From URHD0088 sp041488295 (GTDB lineage Bacteria; Pseudomonadota; Alphaproteobacteria; ATCC43930; CGMCC-115725): 28,419 nt of DNA. Below the pieces are notes generated by a model that searched no databases, was not told the origin of the DNA, and worked only from the letters and a program-made list of their open reading frames with translations. Where the stretch lies: NCBI GenBank assembly GCA_041488295.1, contig JBGPOZ010000034.1:1-28419 (forward strand), written 5' to 3'. Below, one piece after another: positions 19,937-28,409 of the stretch. Made by a program: the position numbers and the translations under genes. The first letter of the stretch is position 1. Each line of letters starts with the position of its first letter.

Positions 19937-22900
19937 CTATTCCGCCGCCCGAGGAGGACGCCCCTGCACTGCCGGTTCCGGTGACGCAAGCGGCCGGAGA
20001 TCGCGCTGCCGCTTCCGGCCGACAAATCCGAGCGCGCGGTCGACGCGATCCATGTAGAGGTAGATGACCGGCGTCGTGAACAACGTCAGAAGCTGCGAGA
20101 GAATGAGGCCGCCGACGACGGTGATGCCGAGCGGCTGACGCAACTCCGCGCCGACGCCGGTCCCGAAAGCGAGCGGCAACGCGCCGAGCAATGCCGACAT
20201 TGTTGTCATCATGATCGGCCGGAAGCGCAACCGGCACGCTTCGAAGATGGCGTTCTCCGGCGATAGCCCGCGCACGCGCTCGGCGTCGAGCGCGAAGTCG
20301 ATCATCATGATCGCGTTCTTCTTGACGATGCCGATCAGCATTAGAATGCCGATCATGCCGATGACCGATAGGTCGCGGTGGAAGAGGATGAGCGCGAGCA
20401 GCGCGCCGACGCCCGCCGAAGGCAAGGTCGAGAGGATCGTCAGCGGGTGGATGTAGCTCTCGTAGAGGATGCCGAGCACGATGTAGACGGCAATGATCGC
20501 GGCGGCGATGAGGTAGGGCTGCGAGCGGAGCGAGGCTTGAAAGGCCTGCGCCGTCCCCTGGAAGCTGGTGACGAGGGCGAGCGGCTTGTCGATCTGCCGC
20601 TCCGCCGCCTGAATCGCCGAGACCGCGTCGCCGAGGGCGTAGCCGGGCGCGAGGTTGAAGGAGAGAGTCACCGAGGGAAACAGCGCCTGGTGGTTGATCG
20701 TGATCGGCGCGAGCCCGTCCTCGATGCTCGTGAAGACGGCGAGCTGGACGAGTTGCCCGGACGCGGAGTGCACGTAAAGGTGCTGGAGCGCGCCGGTGTC
20801 GAGCTGGAATTTCGGATCGAGCTCGAGCACGACGCGGTATTGGTTCAACTGCGTGAAGATCGTCGCGACTTGGCGCTGGCCGAAAGCGTCATAGAGCGTG
20901 TCGTCGATCGCTTGCGGCGTGACGCCGAGCCGTGAGGCGTGGTCGCGATCGATGCGGAGCGTCGCGCGCGGGGCCGAAGCTTGGATGTCGGCGGTGACGT
21001 CCTGGATCTCGGGCAGCGATTTGAACTTGTCCTGAAGGATCGGAGCCCAACGCGCGAGCTCGTCGCTGTCACCGTCCTGCAGGGTGTACTGATACTGCGT
21101 CTTGCTCGGCCGGCCGCCGACCTGGATGTCCTGGCGAACCTGCATGAAGAGGTTGATGCCGGCGACCGTCGCGACGTTCGGCTTGAGCCGTGCGACGATC
21201 TCCGGGGCGGTGGCGCTGCGCTCGTTCGCCGGCTTCAGATTGATCAGCATCCGACCCTGGCTCACCGTCGGATTGGCGCCGATCCAGTAATAGACGTTGT
21301 CGACGTCGCGATCGGCCATGACGATGTGGCCGAGTTCCTGAATGCGGCCCGACATCGCATCGAAGGAAATATCGGGCGCCGCCTCGGCAACGCCGATGAT
21401 GAGGCCCGTGTCCTCGAGCGGAAAGAAGCCCTTGGGCGTGACGACATAGAGGCCGATCGTCGCGGCAACGGTGACGAGGATGACGGCGAGCGTAATCGCG
21501 CGGTGGCGCAGGACGCGGGCGAGCGCCCGTTCGTAAGCGCGCAGCGTCGCGTCGAACACACGCTCGGAAAACCGGTAGACGGCGCCGTGCCCGGCCTCGC
21601 GCGAATGGCCGATGAACCGGGCGCACATCATCGGCGTCACGGTCAGCGAGATGAGCGCCGACATGGTGATGGCGGCGCCGACCGTCATCGCGAATTCGCG
21701 GAACAGCCGGCCGATGATGCCGCTCATCAGCAGCACCGGAATGAAGACGGCGAGCAAGGAGGTGGTCATCGAGACGACGGTGAAGCCGACCTCGCTCGCG
21801 CCGATGAGGGCCGCCTCCAAGGGACGCTCGCCGGCTTCGACGTGGCGGACGATGTTCTCGATGACGACGATCGCATCGTCGACAACGAAGCCCGTAGCGA
21901 TCGTCAACCCCATGAGCGAGATGTTGTCGACGCTGTAGCCGAGCAGATACATGACGCCGAAGGTCGCGACAAGCGAGAGCGGGATGGCGACGCTCGGGAT
22001 CACCGTCGCCCAGAAATTGCGCAGGAAGAGGAAGATGACGAGGATCACAAGCCCGACGGTGATGGCGAGCGTCATTTGCACGTCATGGACCGAGGCCTTG
22101 ATCGTCTGCGTACGGTCGCCGACGATGCGCCAGGAGACGCTCGGCGGCAGGGCGGCGGTGAGGACCGGGAGGCGATCCTTGATGCGCTGGATCGTCTCGA
22201 CGACATTGAAACCCGGCTGCTTGTGGATGTCGACGATGATCGCCCGCTTGTCCTGCAACCACGCCGCCGCCTTGACGTCCTCGGCCGCCGAGACGACGGT
22301 GCCGAGATCGCCGATGCGGATCGGCGCGCCGTTCTTGAAGGCAATGATCAGGTTTTTGTAGGCCTCCGGCTCGAAGAGCTGATCGGTCGCGCTGAGGGTG
22401 ACGGCGCGGTTGCCGCCATCGAGATTTCCTTTGGGCGCATTCACCGTCGAGACGCCGAGGAGCGCGCGGACATCCTCGAGGCTGAGGCCAAGATGGAAGA
22501 GCGCGTCGGGATCGACGCGGACGCGCACAGCCGGCTTCTGCTCGCCATGGAAATCGACGAGGCCGACACCGGGCAATTGCGAGATTTGCGGCGCAAGGAA
22601 ATCGTCGGCGTAGCGGTCGATCTCGGTCAGCGGCAGCGTGTCCGAGGTCAGTGCTACCGACATGATGGTGAAGTCTGCGGGGTTGGTCTTCCAGTAGACC
22701 GGTGGGCTCGGCAGGCTCTTCGGCAAATTGCCGCCGGCAGCGTTGATCGCGCTCTGTACGTCCTGCGCCGCGGCATCGATGTTGCGCTGGAGGTCGAATT
22801 GGATCGTGATCGAGGTGATGCCGAGCGAGCTCGACGAGGTCATCGAGCTGATGCCCGATATGTCCGAAAGCGACCGCTCGAGCGGCGTTGCGACCGCGCT

Positions 22901-23080
22901 TGCCATCGTCTCGGCGTCGGCGCCCGGCAGATCGGCCTCGATCTGGATGGTCGGGAAATCGACCTGCGGCAGCGGCGCCAGCGGAAGGAAATTGAACGCG
23001 ACGCCGCCGACAAGCACGACTCCGACCATGAGGAGCGAGGTCGCGATCGGGCGCAGGATGAACGGGCGCGAAATGTTCAT
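19937..23080 (-). CDS. HAE1-type RND efflux permease, MdtB/MdtC-like
   Basis: The 1047-residue inner-membrane pump has the usual 12-helix, two-porter-loop RND layout. The start resembles MdtB (SRPFILRPIATSLL), while LPGADAETMASAVATPLERSL resembles MdtC. Proton-relay residues are D401 and D402 in GFVVDDAIVV, and the TM10 lysine in GIVKKNAIMMIDFA. It exports drugs, bile salts or other amphiphiles in related systems; the substrate here is unknown. No membrane-fusion or outer-membrane channel gene lies on either side: it stands alone, convergent with the HpnL-like gene (13-base gap) and divergent from trmFO. It may use a distant adaptor or be a homotrimer replacing the MdtBC heterotrimer. It lacks the shape of HpnN (MMPL type). 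Confidence 0.92.
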   Translation of the reverse strand: MNISRPFILRPIATSLLMVGVVLVGGVAFNFLPLAPLPQVDFPTIQIEADLPGADAETMASAVATPLERSLSDISGISSMTSSSSLGITSITIQFDLQRNIDAAAQDVQSAINAAGGNLPKSLPSPPVYWKTNPADFTIMSVALTSDTLPLTEIDRYADDFLAPQISQLPGVGLVDFHGEQKPAVRVRVDPDALFHLGLSLEDVRALLGVSTVNAPKGNLDGGNRAVTLSATDQLFEPEAYKNLIIAFKNGAPIRIGDLGTVVSAAEDVKAAAWLQDKRAIIVDIHKQPGFNVVETIQRIKDRLPVLTAALPPSVSWRIVGDRTQTIKASVHDVQMTLAITVGLVILVIFLFLRNFWATVIPSVAIPLSLVATFGVMYLLGYSVDNISLMGLTIATGFVVDDAIVVIENIVRHVEAGERPLEAALIGASEVGFTVVSMTTSLLAVFIPVLLMSGIIGRLFREFAMTVGAAITMSALISLTVTPMMCARFIGHSREAGHGAVYRFSERVFDATLRAYERALARVLRHRAITLAVILVTVAATIGLYVVTPKGFFPLEDTGLIIGVAEAAPDISFDAMSGRIQELGHIVMADRDVDNVYYWIGANPTVSQGRMLINLKPANERSATAPEIVARLKPNVATVAGINLFMQVRQDIQVGGRPSKTQYQYTLQDGDSDELARWAPILQDKFKSLPEIQDVTADIQASAPRATLRIDRDHASRLGVTPQAIDDTLYDAFGQRQVATIFTQLNQYRVVLELDPKFQLDTGALQHLYVHSASGQLVQLAVFTSIEDGLAPITINHQALFPSVTLSFNLAPGYALGDAVSAIQAAERQIDKPLALVTSFQGTAQAFQASLRSQPYLIAAAIIAVYIVLGILYESYIHPLTILSTLPSAGVGALLALILFHRDLSVIGMIGILMLIGIVKKNAIMMIDFALDAERVRGLSPENAIFEACRLRFRPIMMTTMSALLGALPLAFGTGVGAELRQPLGITVVGGLILSQLLTLFTTPVIYLYMDRVDRALGFVGRKRQRDLRPLASPEPAVQGRPPRAAE

Positions 23081-23227
23081 AGAGAGAATTCTACGCCGAT
23101 CCCGGCGGAGCGTGCCACCGTCGGCGGTTCATTCCATCTCGGTGACGCTCTGGCGCCATTGTCGCGATGAGCTTAGGTTTCGGCATGAGATAACCACTGC
23201 AATCGTAAATCTGCACAGGCGTGGGAG

Positions 23228-23309
23228 CGTCCTTCGACTTCGCTCAGGATGAGGTTAACCGGTGATGGCATTGAGAAAAATGCCTCACCCTGAGCGAAGT
23301 CGAAGGGCG
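23228..23309. repeat. Inverted pair of 27-base intergenic repeats
   Basis: Arms at 23228-23254 and 23283-23309 match in reverse complement at 25 of 27 positions and share the core CTTCGACTTCGCTCAGG. They are 28 bases apart. The core resembles a short repeat found between genes in many alphaproteobacterial genomes. The remaining part of the 294-base gap between the RND gene and trmFO (23081-23374) must hold both promoters and shows no gene. Confidence 0.75.
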
Positions 23310-23374
23310 CACGAAAGGAAATCCAAGCGGACCATCGATTCGATTAATCTGCACCGAACCGTTAGATTTGTCTC

Positions 23375-24742
23375 ATGACCTCCCTTTCTCCCATCCACAT
23401 CATCGGCGGCGGCCTTGCCGGCAGCGAGGCGGCGTGGCAGGCGGCGCGTCTCGGCGTCCCGGTCATCCTCCATGAGATGCGCCCCGTGCGCGGCACCGAG
23501 GCGCATCTGACAGACAGCCTTGCCGAGCTCGTCTGCTCCAACTCCTTCCGCTCGGACGATGCCGAGAACAACGCCGTCGGCCTCCTCCACGAGGAGATGC
23601 GGCGCTGCTTCTCGCTCATCATGCGCGCCGCCGATGCGCATAAGCTCCCGGCGGGCGGCGCGCTCGCGGTCGACCGACATGGTTTCGCCGCAGCGGTCGA
23701 GGCGGCGCTTGCCGCCGAGCCCCTGATCGAGATCCGGCGCGAAGAGATCGCCGGACTTCCGCCGGACGATTGGACGAGCGTCATCATCGCCACCGGCCCC
23801 CTCACCTCGCCCGCTCTCGCCAACGCGGTGCGCCGGGTCACGGGCGAAGATTCCCTGGCTTTTTTCGACGCCATCGCGCCGATCGTCCATCGCGAGAGCA
23901 TCGACATGGACAAGGCCTGGCTCCAGTCGCGCTACGACAAGAAGGGGCCGGGCGGCGGGGATGCGGACTACATCAACTGCCCCCTCGGCAAGGAGCAATA
24001 CATCTCCTTCATCAAGGCGCTCCTCGACGGCGAGAAGACCGAATTCAAGGAGTGGGAGGCGGCTACTCCCTATTTCGAGGGTTGCCTGCCGATCGAGGTG
24101 ATGGCCTCGCGCGGCATCGACACCTTGCGCTACGGACCGATGAAGCCGGTCGGGCTCACCGACAAGCGGACCGGACATCGTCCCTATGCCGTCGTCCAGC
24201 TGCGGCAGGACAACGCTCTCGGCACGCTCTACAACATCGTCGGTTTCCAGACGAAGCTCCGCCACGGCGAACAGATTCGCGTCTTCCGCACGATCTCGGG
24301 GCTGGAGCACGCGGAATTCGCGCGGCTGGGCGGCCTCCACCGCAACACTTTCATCAACAGCCCGGCCTTGCTCGACGGTAGCCTCCGTCTCAAGGCGATG
24401 CCGCGCCTCAGATTCGCCGGACAGATCACCGGCGTCGAAGGCTATGTCGAGAGCGCAGCGATCGGCCTCCTCGCCGGGCGCTTTGCCGCCGCCGAGAGGC
24501 TGCGCACCGCGAGCGCCCCGCCGCCGTCGACGACTGCGCTCGGGGCATTGCTCGGGCACATCACCGGCGGCGCCGACGCGAAGAGCTTCCAGCCGATGAA
24601 CGTCAATTTCGGCCTCTTCCCGCCGCTCCCCGACGGCGCCGTGACGCGCGCCAACAAGGGCGAACGAAAGCCTCTCCTCGCTCGACGCGCGCTCGCCGAT
24701 CTCGAGCACTGGCTCGGCGCCGCGCGGATCGCCGCCGAATAG
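23375..24742 (+). CDS. trmFO: Folate-dependent tRNA (uracil-54-C5) methyltransferase
   Basis: TrmFO makes ribothymidine at position 54 of tRNA with methylene-tetrahydrofolate as carbon donor and FAD as cofactor. The 455-residue protein has the FAD dinucleotide motif GGGLAGSEAAW (11-21), the family block LVCSNSFRSD containing C54, and C237 in YFEGCLPIEVMASRG, corresponding to the two functional cysteines of the Bacillus enzyme (C53 and C226). Length is typical. The ATG at 23375 has no Shine-Dalgarno; TAGATT (23363-23368) lies six bases upstream, so a leaderless transcript is possible. It converges with the NDUFAF6-like gene with five bases between stops. Confidence 0.97.
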   Translation: MTSLSPIHIIGGGLAGSEAAWQAARLGVPVILHEMRPVRGTEAHLTDSLAELVCSNSFRSDDAENNAVGLLHEEMRRCFSLIMRAADAHKLPAGGALAVDRHGFAAAVEAALAAEPLIEIRREEIAGLPPDDWTSVIIATGPLTSPALANAVRRVTGEDSLAFFDAIAPIVHRESIDMDKAWLQSRYDKKGPGGGDADYINCPLGKEQYISFIKALLDGEKTEFKEWEAATPYFEGCLPIEVMASRGIDTLRYGPMKPVGLTDKRTGHRPYAVVQLRQDNALGTLYNIVGFQTKLRHGEQIRVFRTISGLEHAEFARLGGLHRNTFINSPALLDGSLRLKAMPRLRFAGQITGVEGYVESAAIGLLAGRFAAAERLRTASAPPPSTTALGALLGHITGGADAKSFQPMNVNFGLFPPLPDGAVTRANKGERKPLLARRALADLEHWLGAARIAAE

Positions 24743-24747
24743 ATGCG

Positions 24748-25596
24748 TCAGTACTGCCCGGTGAGGGCGGCGTGCGCCAGTCGCCAGACCGCCAGCGTAT
24801 CGGGGCGCGCGAGACGGGGATCGAAGGGGTTTTGGCGGGCGCGGGCGAGACGGCGCAGGTGGACATCGGCCAGGGTCGCCGGTAGCAGAGCCGCGATGAG
24901 GCGTCGTGGCACGTGGCGCCGCAACCGTCGCGCCTCTTCCAAATGGCGGTGTGCTTCGCCGACAACGCGTTCCACCAGATCGGCAAGGGCCGGCGTCTGC
25001 TTCAGCTCCATCAGGAGGCGCTCGTCGAGCTTGGCGACCGCAACGAGGTCACGCGGCAAGATCGCGCGGTGCATGCGCGTCTGCGCCGGCAGTGCGCGCA
25101 GCAGACCGGTGAGGGCCCAGGCGATGCCGACATGGCGCCCCGCCTCCTGCGTCTCCGGCTCGCGCGAGCCGAGGATTTCGAGGGCGAGATAGACGAGCCG
25201 GCTCGACGTATCCTCGGCATAGCGCTCGAATGCCGCGAGGCTTGCTGCCGCTGAGTCTTCGAGATCGGCCTCGCGCGCGTCGAGCAAGCGATCAAAATGA
25301 TAGCGCGTCAGATCGAAGCGGCGGATCGCATCGGCGAGCGGTACCACCACCTCATGCTGCCGAAGCGGCAAACCCCGGAAGATCTCGTCCACCGCCTCGC
25401 GCCACCACTGCAGGCGGATGCGGCCGAGCATCGGTTCGCGCACCACTTCGCGAATTTTCGCCACCTCGAAGTTGAATCCATACAGCGCAAGGAGCGCCGC
25501 GCGGCGGTCGGCGGGGGCAAACAGCGTCGTCAGGTAGCGATCGCGGTCGTGGCGGCGCAACGACGCGAGGAGCGCGTCACGGACAATTTCAGTCAC
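24748..25596 (-). CDS. Squalene/phytoene-synthase-fold protein, NDUFAF6-like
   Basis: The 282-residue protein has the all-helical trans-isoprenyl synthase fold. The block GFNFEVAKIREVVREPMLG (40-58) with IRLQWWREAVDEI is characteristic of the group that includes mitochondrial NDUFAF6, a complex I assembly factor. The metal-binding aspartate motifs of true synthases are missing: the first region reads EVAKIRE, and the second (GIAWALTGLLRALPAQ) lacks the RDxxED pattern. It is therefore probably not an isoprenoid synthase. The start is GTG at 25596, forced by a TGA a few codons upstream. An NDUFAF3-like gene and secF lie on the same strand 1.5 kb upstream, separated by a plus-strand cassette. 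The complex I role is inference from the human homologue. Confidence 0.82.
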   Translation of the reverse strand: MTEIVRDALLASLRRHDRDRYLTTLFAPADRRAALLALYGFNFEVAKIREVVREPMLGRIRLQWWREAVDEIFRGLPLRQHEVVVPLADAIRRFDLTRYHFDRLLDAREADLEDSAAASLAAFERYAEDTSSRLVYLALEILGSREPETQEAGRHVGIAWALTGLLRALPAQTRMHRAILPRDLVAVAKLDERLLMELKQTPALADLVERVVGEAHRHLEEARRLRRHVPRRLIAALLPATLADVHLRRLARARQNPFDPRLARPDTLAVWRLAHAALTGQY

Positions 25597-25708
25597 GAGC
25601 CGCTTTCTTCATGCCGCCCGCGCACTCGCCCAACCCGCGCAATCGGTTGCTCGCCGGTAACGCTGTGCTATGCTCGCATGGCGGACTAACCTCGCCACGG
25701 GGGCAACA

Positions 25709-25801
25709 ATGAAGAATCCGCTTGAGTCGCTCGGCAAAACCGTAAGTCTCGGCTTCATCTTGACCATCGTCATGGTCGCGCTGATTCACATCATTCACTG
25801 A
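25709..25801 (+). CDS. 30-residue single-helix membrane peptide
   Basis: The sequence reads MKNPLESLGKTVSLGFILTI followed by VMVALIHIIH: a short polar, basic N-terminus and one hydrophobic helix (about 13-27) ending in His residues. A G-rich run precedes the ATG. The stop is 13 bases before the ATG of the PuuD-like membrane protein, whose Shine-Dalgarno (GGAGGG) lies in that gap, so the two are almost certainly co-transcribed. Size and layout recall small subunits of membrane complexes such as CydX or CcoQ. I recognise no family. Conservation in relatives would decide whether it is real. Confidence 0.6.
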   Translation: MKNPLESLGKTVSLGFILTIVMVALIHIIH

Positions 25802-25814
25802 CGGAGGGAACGTC

Positions 25815-26318
25815 ATGCTATCCGATTATAGCTGGTGGGCGTTCTTTTTCCGCTGGCTGCATGTGCTCAGCGGGATCATGTGGATCGGCCACCTCTGGTA
25901 CTTCAATTTCGTGCAGACGCCGTCGATGCCGAAGATCCCGGACGAGCAAAAGCCGGCCATCACCAAGGTCATCGCGCCGGCCGCTCTGTTCTGGTTCCGC
26001 TACGGGGCTCTCGCGACCGTCGTCACCGGTGTCATCCTGGCGTATATGCAGGGCTATATCGTCAGCGCCCTCAAGCTCGGCCTTGGCGACGACAACCATC
26101 ACAACACTGCGATCGGGTTCGGCATGTGGATGGGCCTCATCATGGCGTTCAATGTCTGGTTCATCATCTGGCCGAAGCAACAGCAGGTGCTGGGCCTCGT
26201 AGAGGCGACGGCGGACGAGAAAAAGCGTGGGGGACGAATGGCGCTGCTGGCGTCCCGCACCAACACCATGCTGTCGATCCCGATGGTCTATGCGATGACC
26301 TCGATGCATTATTATTGA
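25815..26318 (+). CDS. Four-helix membrane protein related to the PuuD (urate oxidase) N-terminal domain
   Basis: The 167-residue protein matches the membrane part of PuuD-type proteins: FFRWLHVLSGIMWIGHLWYF (11-30) with H16 and H26, then hydrophobic segments at about 58-82, 99-119 and 146-163. There is no cytochrome c domain, unlike full PuuD, so urate oxidation is unlikely. Paired His residues in helix 1, plus H95, H96 and H165, could ligate heme b; that is inference. A clear GGAGGG precedes the ATG. It is linked to a 30-residue membrane peptide upstream and ends in a strong terminator before sodB. The physical neighbourhood (superoxide dismutase, complex I assembly-like genes) suggests a respiratory or redox role. 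Confidence 0.82.
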   Translation: MLSDYSWWAFFFRWLHVLSGIMWIGHLWYFNFVQTPSMPKIPDEQKPAITKVIAPAALFWFRYGALATVVTGVILAYMQGYIVSALKLGLGDDNHHNTAIGFGMWMGLIMAFNVWFIIWPKQQQVLGLVEATADEKKRGGRMALLASRTNTMLSIPMVYAMTSMHYY

Positions 26319-26336
26319 ACCGTAGAAAACCCGGAG

Positions 26337-26369
26337 AACGGGGCCGTGTGGCCCCGTTTTCTTTTTTTT
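26337..26369 (+). terminator. Strong Rho-independent terminator
   Basis: AACGGGGCC (26337-26345) pairs perfectly with GGCCCCGTT (26350-26358) around a GTGT loop, followed by TTCTTTTTTTT (26359-26369). It ends the small-peptide/PuuD-like operon and separates it from sodB, which therefore needs its own promoter between 26370 and 26435. Confidence 0.95.
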
Positions 26370-26435
26370 GGGAGAGCAACGGGAGGATTGAGCGTTTGAA
26401 CCTTGTGCAACAGGTACAGAGAGAGGAAAGAAAGA

Positions 26436-27038
26436 ATGTCTTTTGAATTGCCGTCATTACCCTATGCGAAGAATGCGCTCGAACCGCATATGTCGGCGCA
26501 AACCCTCGATTTCCATCATGGCAAGCATCATCAGGCCTATGTCACCAGCTTGAACAATCTCGTCAAGGATTCGCCGATGGCGAGCCAGTCGCTCGAAGAG
26601 ATCATCACGGCGACGGCGCGGGATGAATCGAAGGCCGGCATCTTCAACAACGCAGCGCAGGTGTGGAACCACACCTTCTTCTGGAACTGCATGAAGCCCA
26701 ATGGCGGCGGCGACCCGCCGGGCGCGCTTGCCGACAAGATCGCCACCGCGTTCGGCGGTCTCGACAAGTTCAAGGAACAGTTCAAGCAAGCCGCCGTCAC
26801 GCAGTTCGGCAGCGGCTGGGCCTGGCTCGTCGCCGATGGCGGCCAGCTCAAGATCACCAAGACGCCGAACGCCGTCAATCCGATGTCGCAAGGCCAAACC
26901 GCGCTCCTCACCTGCGATGTGTGGGAGCACGCCTATTACCTCGACTTTCAGAACCGCCGGCCGGACTTCGTCCAGACCTTCCTCGACAAGCTGGTCAATT
27001 GGGAGTTCGTCGCGAGCAAACTCAAAAAAGCGGGTTGA
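26436..27038 (+). CDS. sodB: Superoxide dismutase, Fe type
   Basis: The 200-residue enzyme converts superoxide to oxygen and hydrogen peroxide in the cytoplasm. Metal ligands are H27 (FHHGKHHQAYV), H79 (WNHTFFW), D161 and H165 (DVWEHAYYLD). Q75 in AAQVWNHTFFW is the position that marks Fe-type enzymes; Mn types have a Gln from the other domain. FGSGWAWLV (125-133) is also present. The ATG at 26436 follows GAGAGGAAAG; an upstream frame start at 26403 is before this site and is rejected. No signal peptide is present. A palindrome separates it from the convergent NDUFAF3-like gene. Confidence 0.96.
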   Translation: MSFELPSLPYAKNALEPHMSAQTLDFHHGKHHQAYVTSLNNLVKDSPMASQSLEEIITATARDESKAGIFNNAAQVWNHTFFWNCMKPNGGGDPPGALADKIATAFGGLDKFKEQFKQAAVTQFGSGWAWLVADGGQLKITKTPNAVNPMSQGQTALLTCDVWEHAYYLDFQNRRPDFVQTFLDKLVNWEFVASKLKKAG

Positions 27039-27047
27039 GGTTCCGAT

Positions 27048-27076
27048 ACTCCCTCTCCCCGGCGGGGAGCGGGAGT
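27048..27076. terminator. Palindrome between convergent sodB and NDUFAF3-like genes
   Basis: ACTCCCTCTCCCC (27048-27060) pairs with GGGGAGCGGGAGT (27064-27076) at 12 of 13 positions around a three-base loop. It occupies most of the 37-base gap between the two stops and touches the stop codon of the minus-strand gene. It belongs to the same C-rich intergenic palindrome family. Confidence 0.65.
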
Positions 27077-27447
27077 TAAACCCGGATCAGCGCTGCCGCG
27101 ACGCGGCGCTCCTCGGCGAGAAGCACGTTGTAGGTGCGGCACGCGGCGCCGGTATCCATCGCGTCCATGACGATGCCGGCTTGCCGCAAGGCGCGGCGCA
27201 GCTCGAACGGCACGATCGCCATGCGGCGGCCGCAGCCGAGCAGCAGGATCTCGACGTCGCCATGCTCGACCACCGCACAGAAGCGCGCGAAATCCGCCTC
27301 TGCGAGACTGGCGACCGGCCATTCGACAGTGCGGTCGGGGAAGACCAGGATCGAGCTCGGATAGACCGCGCCGCTGACGCGAAACCCGCCGGCGCCGTAA
27401 CTTTCGATGATTTGTCGGCCCGCAGGGATGAGCGGCGTTACGTCCAT
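27076..27447 (-). CDS. Mth938/DUF498 (AAMDC, NDUFAF3-like) domain protein
   Basis: The 123-residue single-domain protein has the family marks YGAGGFRVSG (17-26), LLLGCGRRM (68-76) and the C-terminal TYNVLLAEERRVAAALI (105-121). The fold family includes human NDUFAF3, a mitochondrial complex I assembly protein. It starts nine bases after the secF stop, so it is in the secF operon; an association of this family with secDF is, to my knowledge, recurrent in alphaproteobacteria. The inference is a role in respiratory-complex assembly at the membrane. No catalytic residues are known to me. The ATG at 27447 fits the family start. Confidence 0.88.
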   Translation of the reverse strand: MDVTPLIPAGRQIIESYGAGGFRVSGAVYPSSILVFPDRTVEWPVASLAEADFARFCAVVEHGDVEILLLGCGRRMAIVPFELRRALRQAGIVMDAMDTGAACRTYNVLLAEERRVAAALIRV

Positions 27448-27456
27448 CCCGCTAAT

Positions 27457-28404
27457 TTAGGGCGCACCCGCCGCCGACGCACCCGTCTCGATCGGTTTTT
27501 TCGCCTCGTTGCCGCGCTTCGGCCGGATGTAATAGAGCAACGGGGCGGCGATGAAGAGCGAGGAGTAGGTGCCGATGACGATGCCCCACAGCATCGCGAT
27601 CGAGAAGCCGCGCAGCACCTCGCCGCCGAAGATGAGGAGCGACAGCGTGGCGAGCGCGACGGTCGACACGGTGAGGACCGTGCGCGACAATGTCTCGTTG
27701 AGGCTGAGATTGATCAGCGTCTTGAAATCCATCGTCTTGTATTTGCGCATCGTCTCGCGCACGCGGTCGTAAATGACGACGGTGTCGTTGATCGAGTAGC
27801 CGGCGATGGTGAGGATCGCGGCCAAGGTCGTCAGGTTGAATTCGAGCCGCAGAATCGCGAAGAGCCCGACCGTGGTGATGACGTCGTGCATGGTCGAGAC
27901 CATCGCGCCAATGCCGAACTGCCACTCGAAGCGGAACCAGACATAGGCGGCGATGGCGAGGAGCGCCAAGACCGTCGCCAACACGCCGGCGCGGATCAGC
28001 TCGTCGCCGACCTTGGGGCCGACGACCTCGACGCTGCGGAACTCGATCCCTTGCCCGAGCGCTTTGCGCACCGTGGCCTGCGCCGCCTCCTGCGCCTTGT
28101 CGCCGCCCGGCTGCTCGGCCAGGCGAATCAGCACGTCCTCGGGCGTGCCGAACTCCTGCAGCGAGGTCTCGCCGAGATTGAGCGCGTCGAGCTTTTGCCG
28201 CATGTCGGCGAGGTCGGCGGGACCCGAGATCGAGCGCGCCTCGATGAGGATCCCGCCCTTGAAGTCGATGCCGTAATTGAGGCCGTGCGCCAGAAAGAGG
28301 CCGATCGACAGCACCGTCAGCATGATCGAGAACGCGAACCCCGCCTTGTGCAGGCGCATGAAATCGATGGTCGGGGTCTTGCGAAGGAAAACGAGCGGGC
28401 GCAT
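27457..28404 (-). CDS. secF: Protein translocase subunit SecF
   Basis: The 315-residue SecF works with SecD to use the proton gradient to complete Sec-dependent export. It has six membrane segments, the periplasmic P1 region after GIDFKGG (45-51) and the conserved TM4/5 motif GYSINDTVVIYDRVRE (202-217) with D207 and D213. Length is normal and the ATG at 28404 fits the family. Upstream bases on this strand read GAGTTCTGA and then six bases before the start, consistent with the end of secD. The NDUFAF3-like gene follows nine bases after the stop. Confidence 0.96.
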   Translation of the reverse strand: MRPLVFLRKTPTIDFMRLHKAGFAFSIMLTVLSIGLFLAHGLNYGIDFKGGILIEARSISGPADLADMRQKLDALNLGETSLQEFGTPEDVLIRLAEQPGGDKAQEAAQATVRKALGQGIEFRSVEVVGPKVGDELIRAGVLATVLALLAIAAYVWFRFEWQFGIGAMVSTMHDVITTVGLFAILRLEFNLTTLAAILTIAGYSINDTVVIYDRVRETMRKYKTMDFKTLINLSLNETLSRTVLTVSTVALATLSLLIFGGEVLRGFSIAMLWGIVIGTYSSLFIAAPLLYYIRPKRGNEAKKPIETGASAAGAP

Positions 28405-28409
28405 GGGGC

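Noticed and set aside
18907..23080. Hopanoid gene cluster (HpnL-like next to an RND protein as HpnN)
   Set aside because: The RND protein is HAE1/MdtBC type, not HpnN, and no squalene-hopene cyclase or other hpn gene is present; the squalene-synthase-fold protein lacks catalytic Asp motifs.
25815..26318. Urate oxidase (PuuD) function
   Set aside because: Only part of the membrane domain is present, there is no cytochrome c domain, and no purine-degradation gene is nearby.
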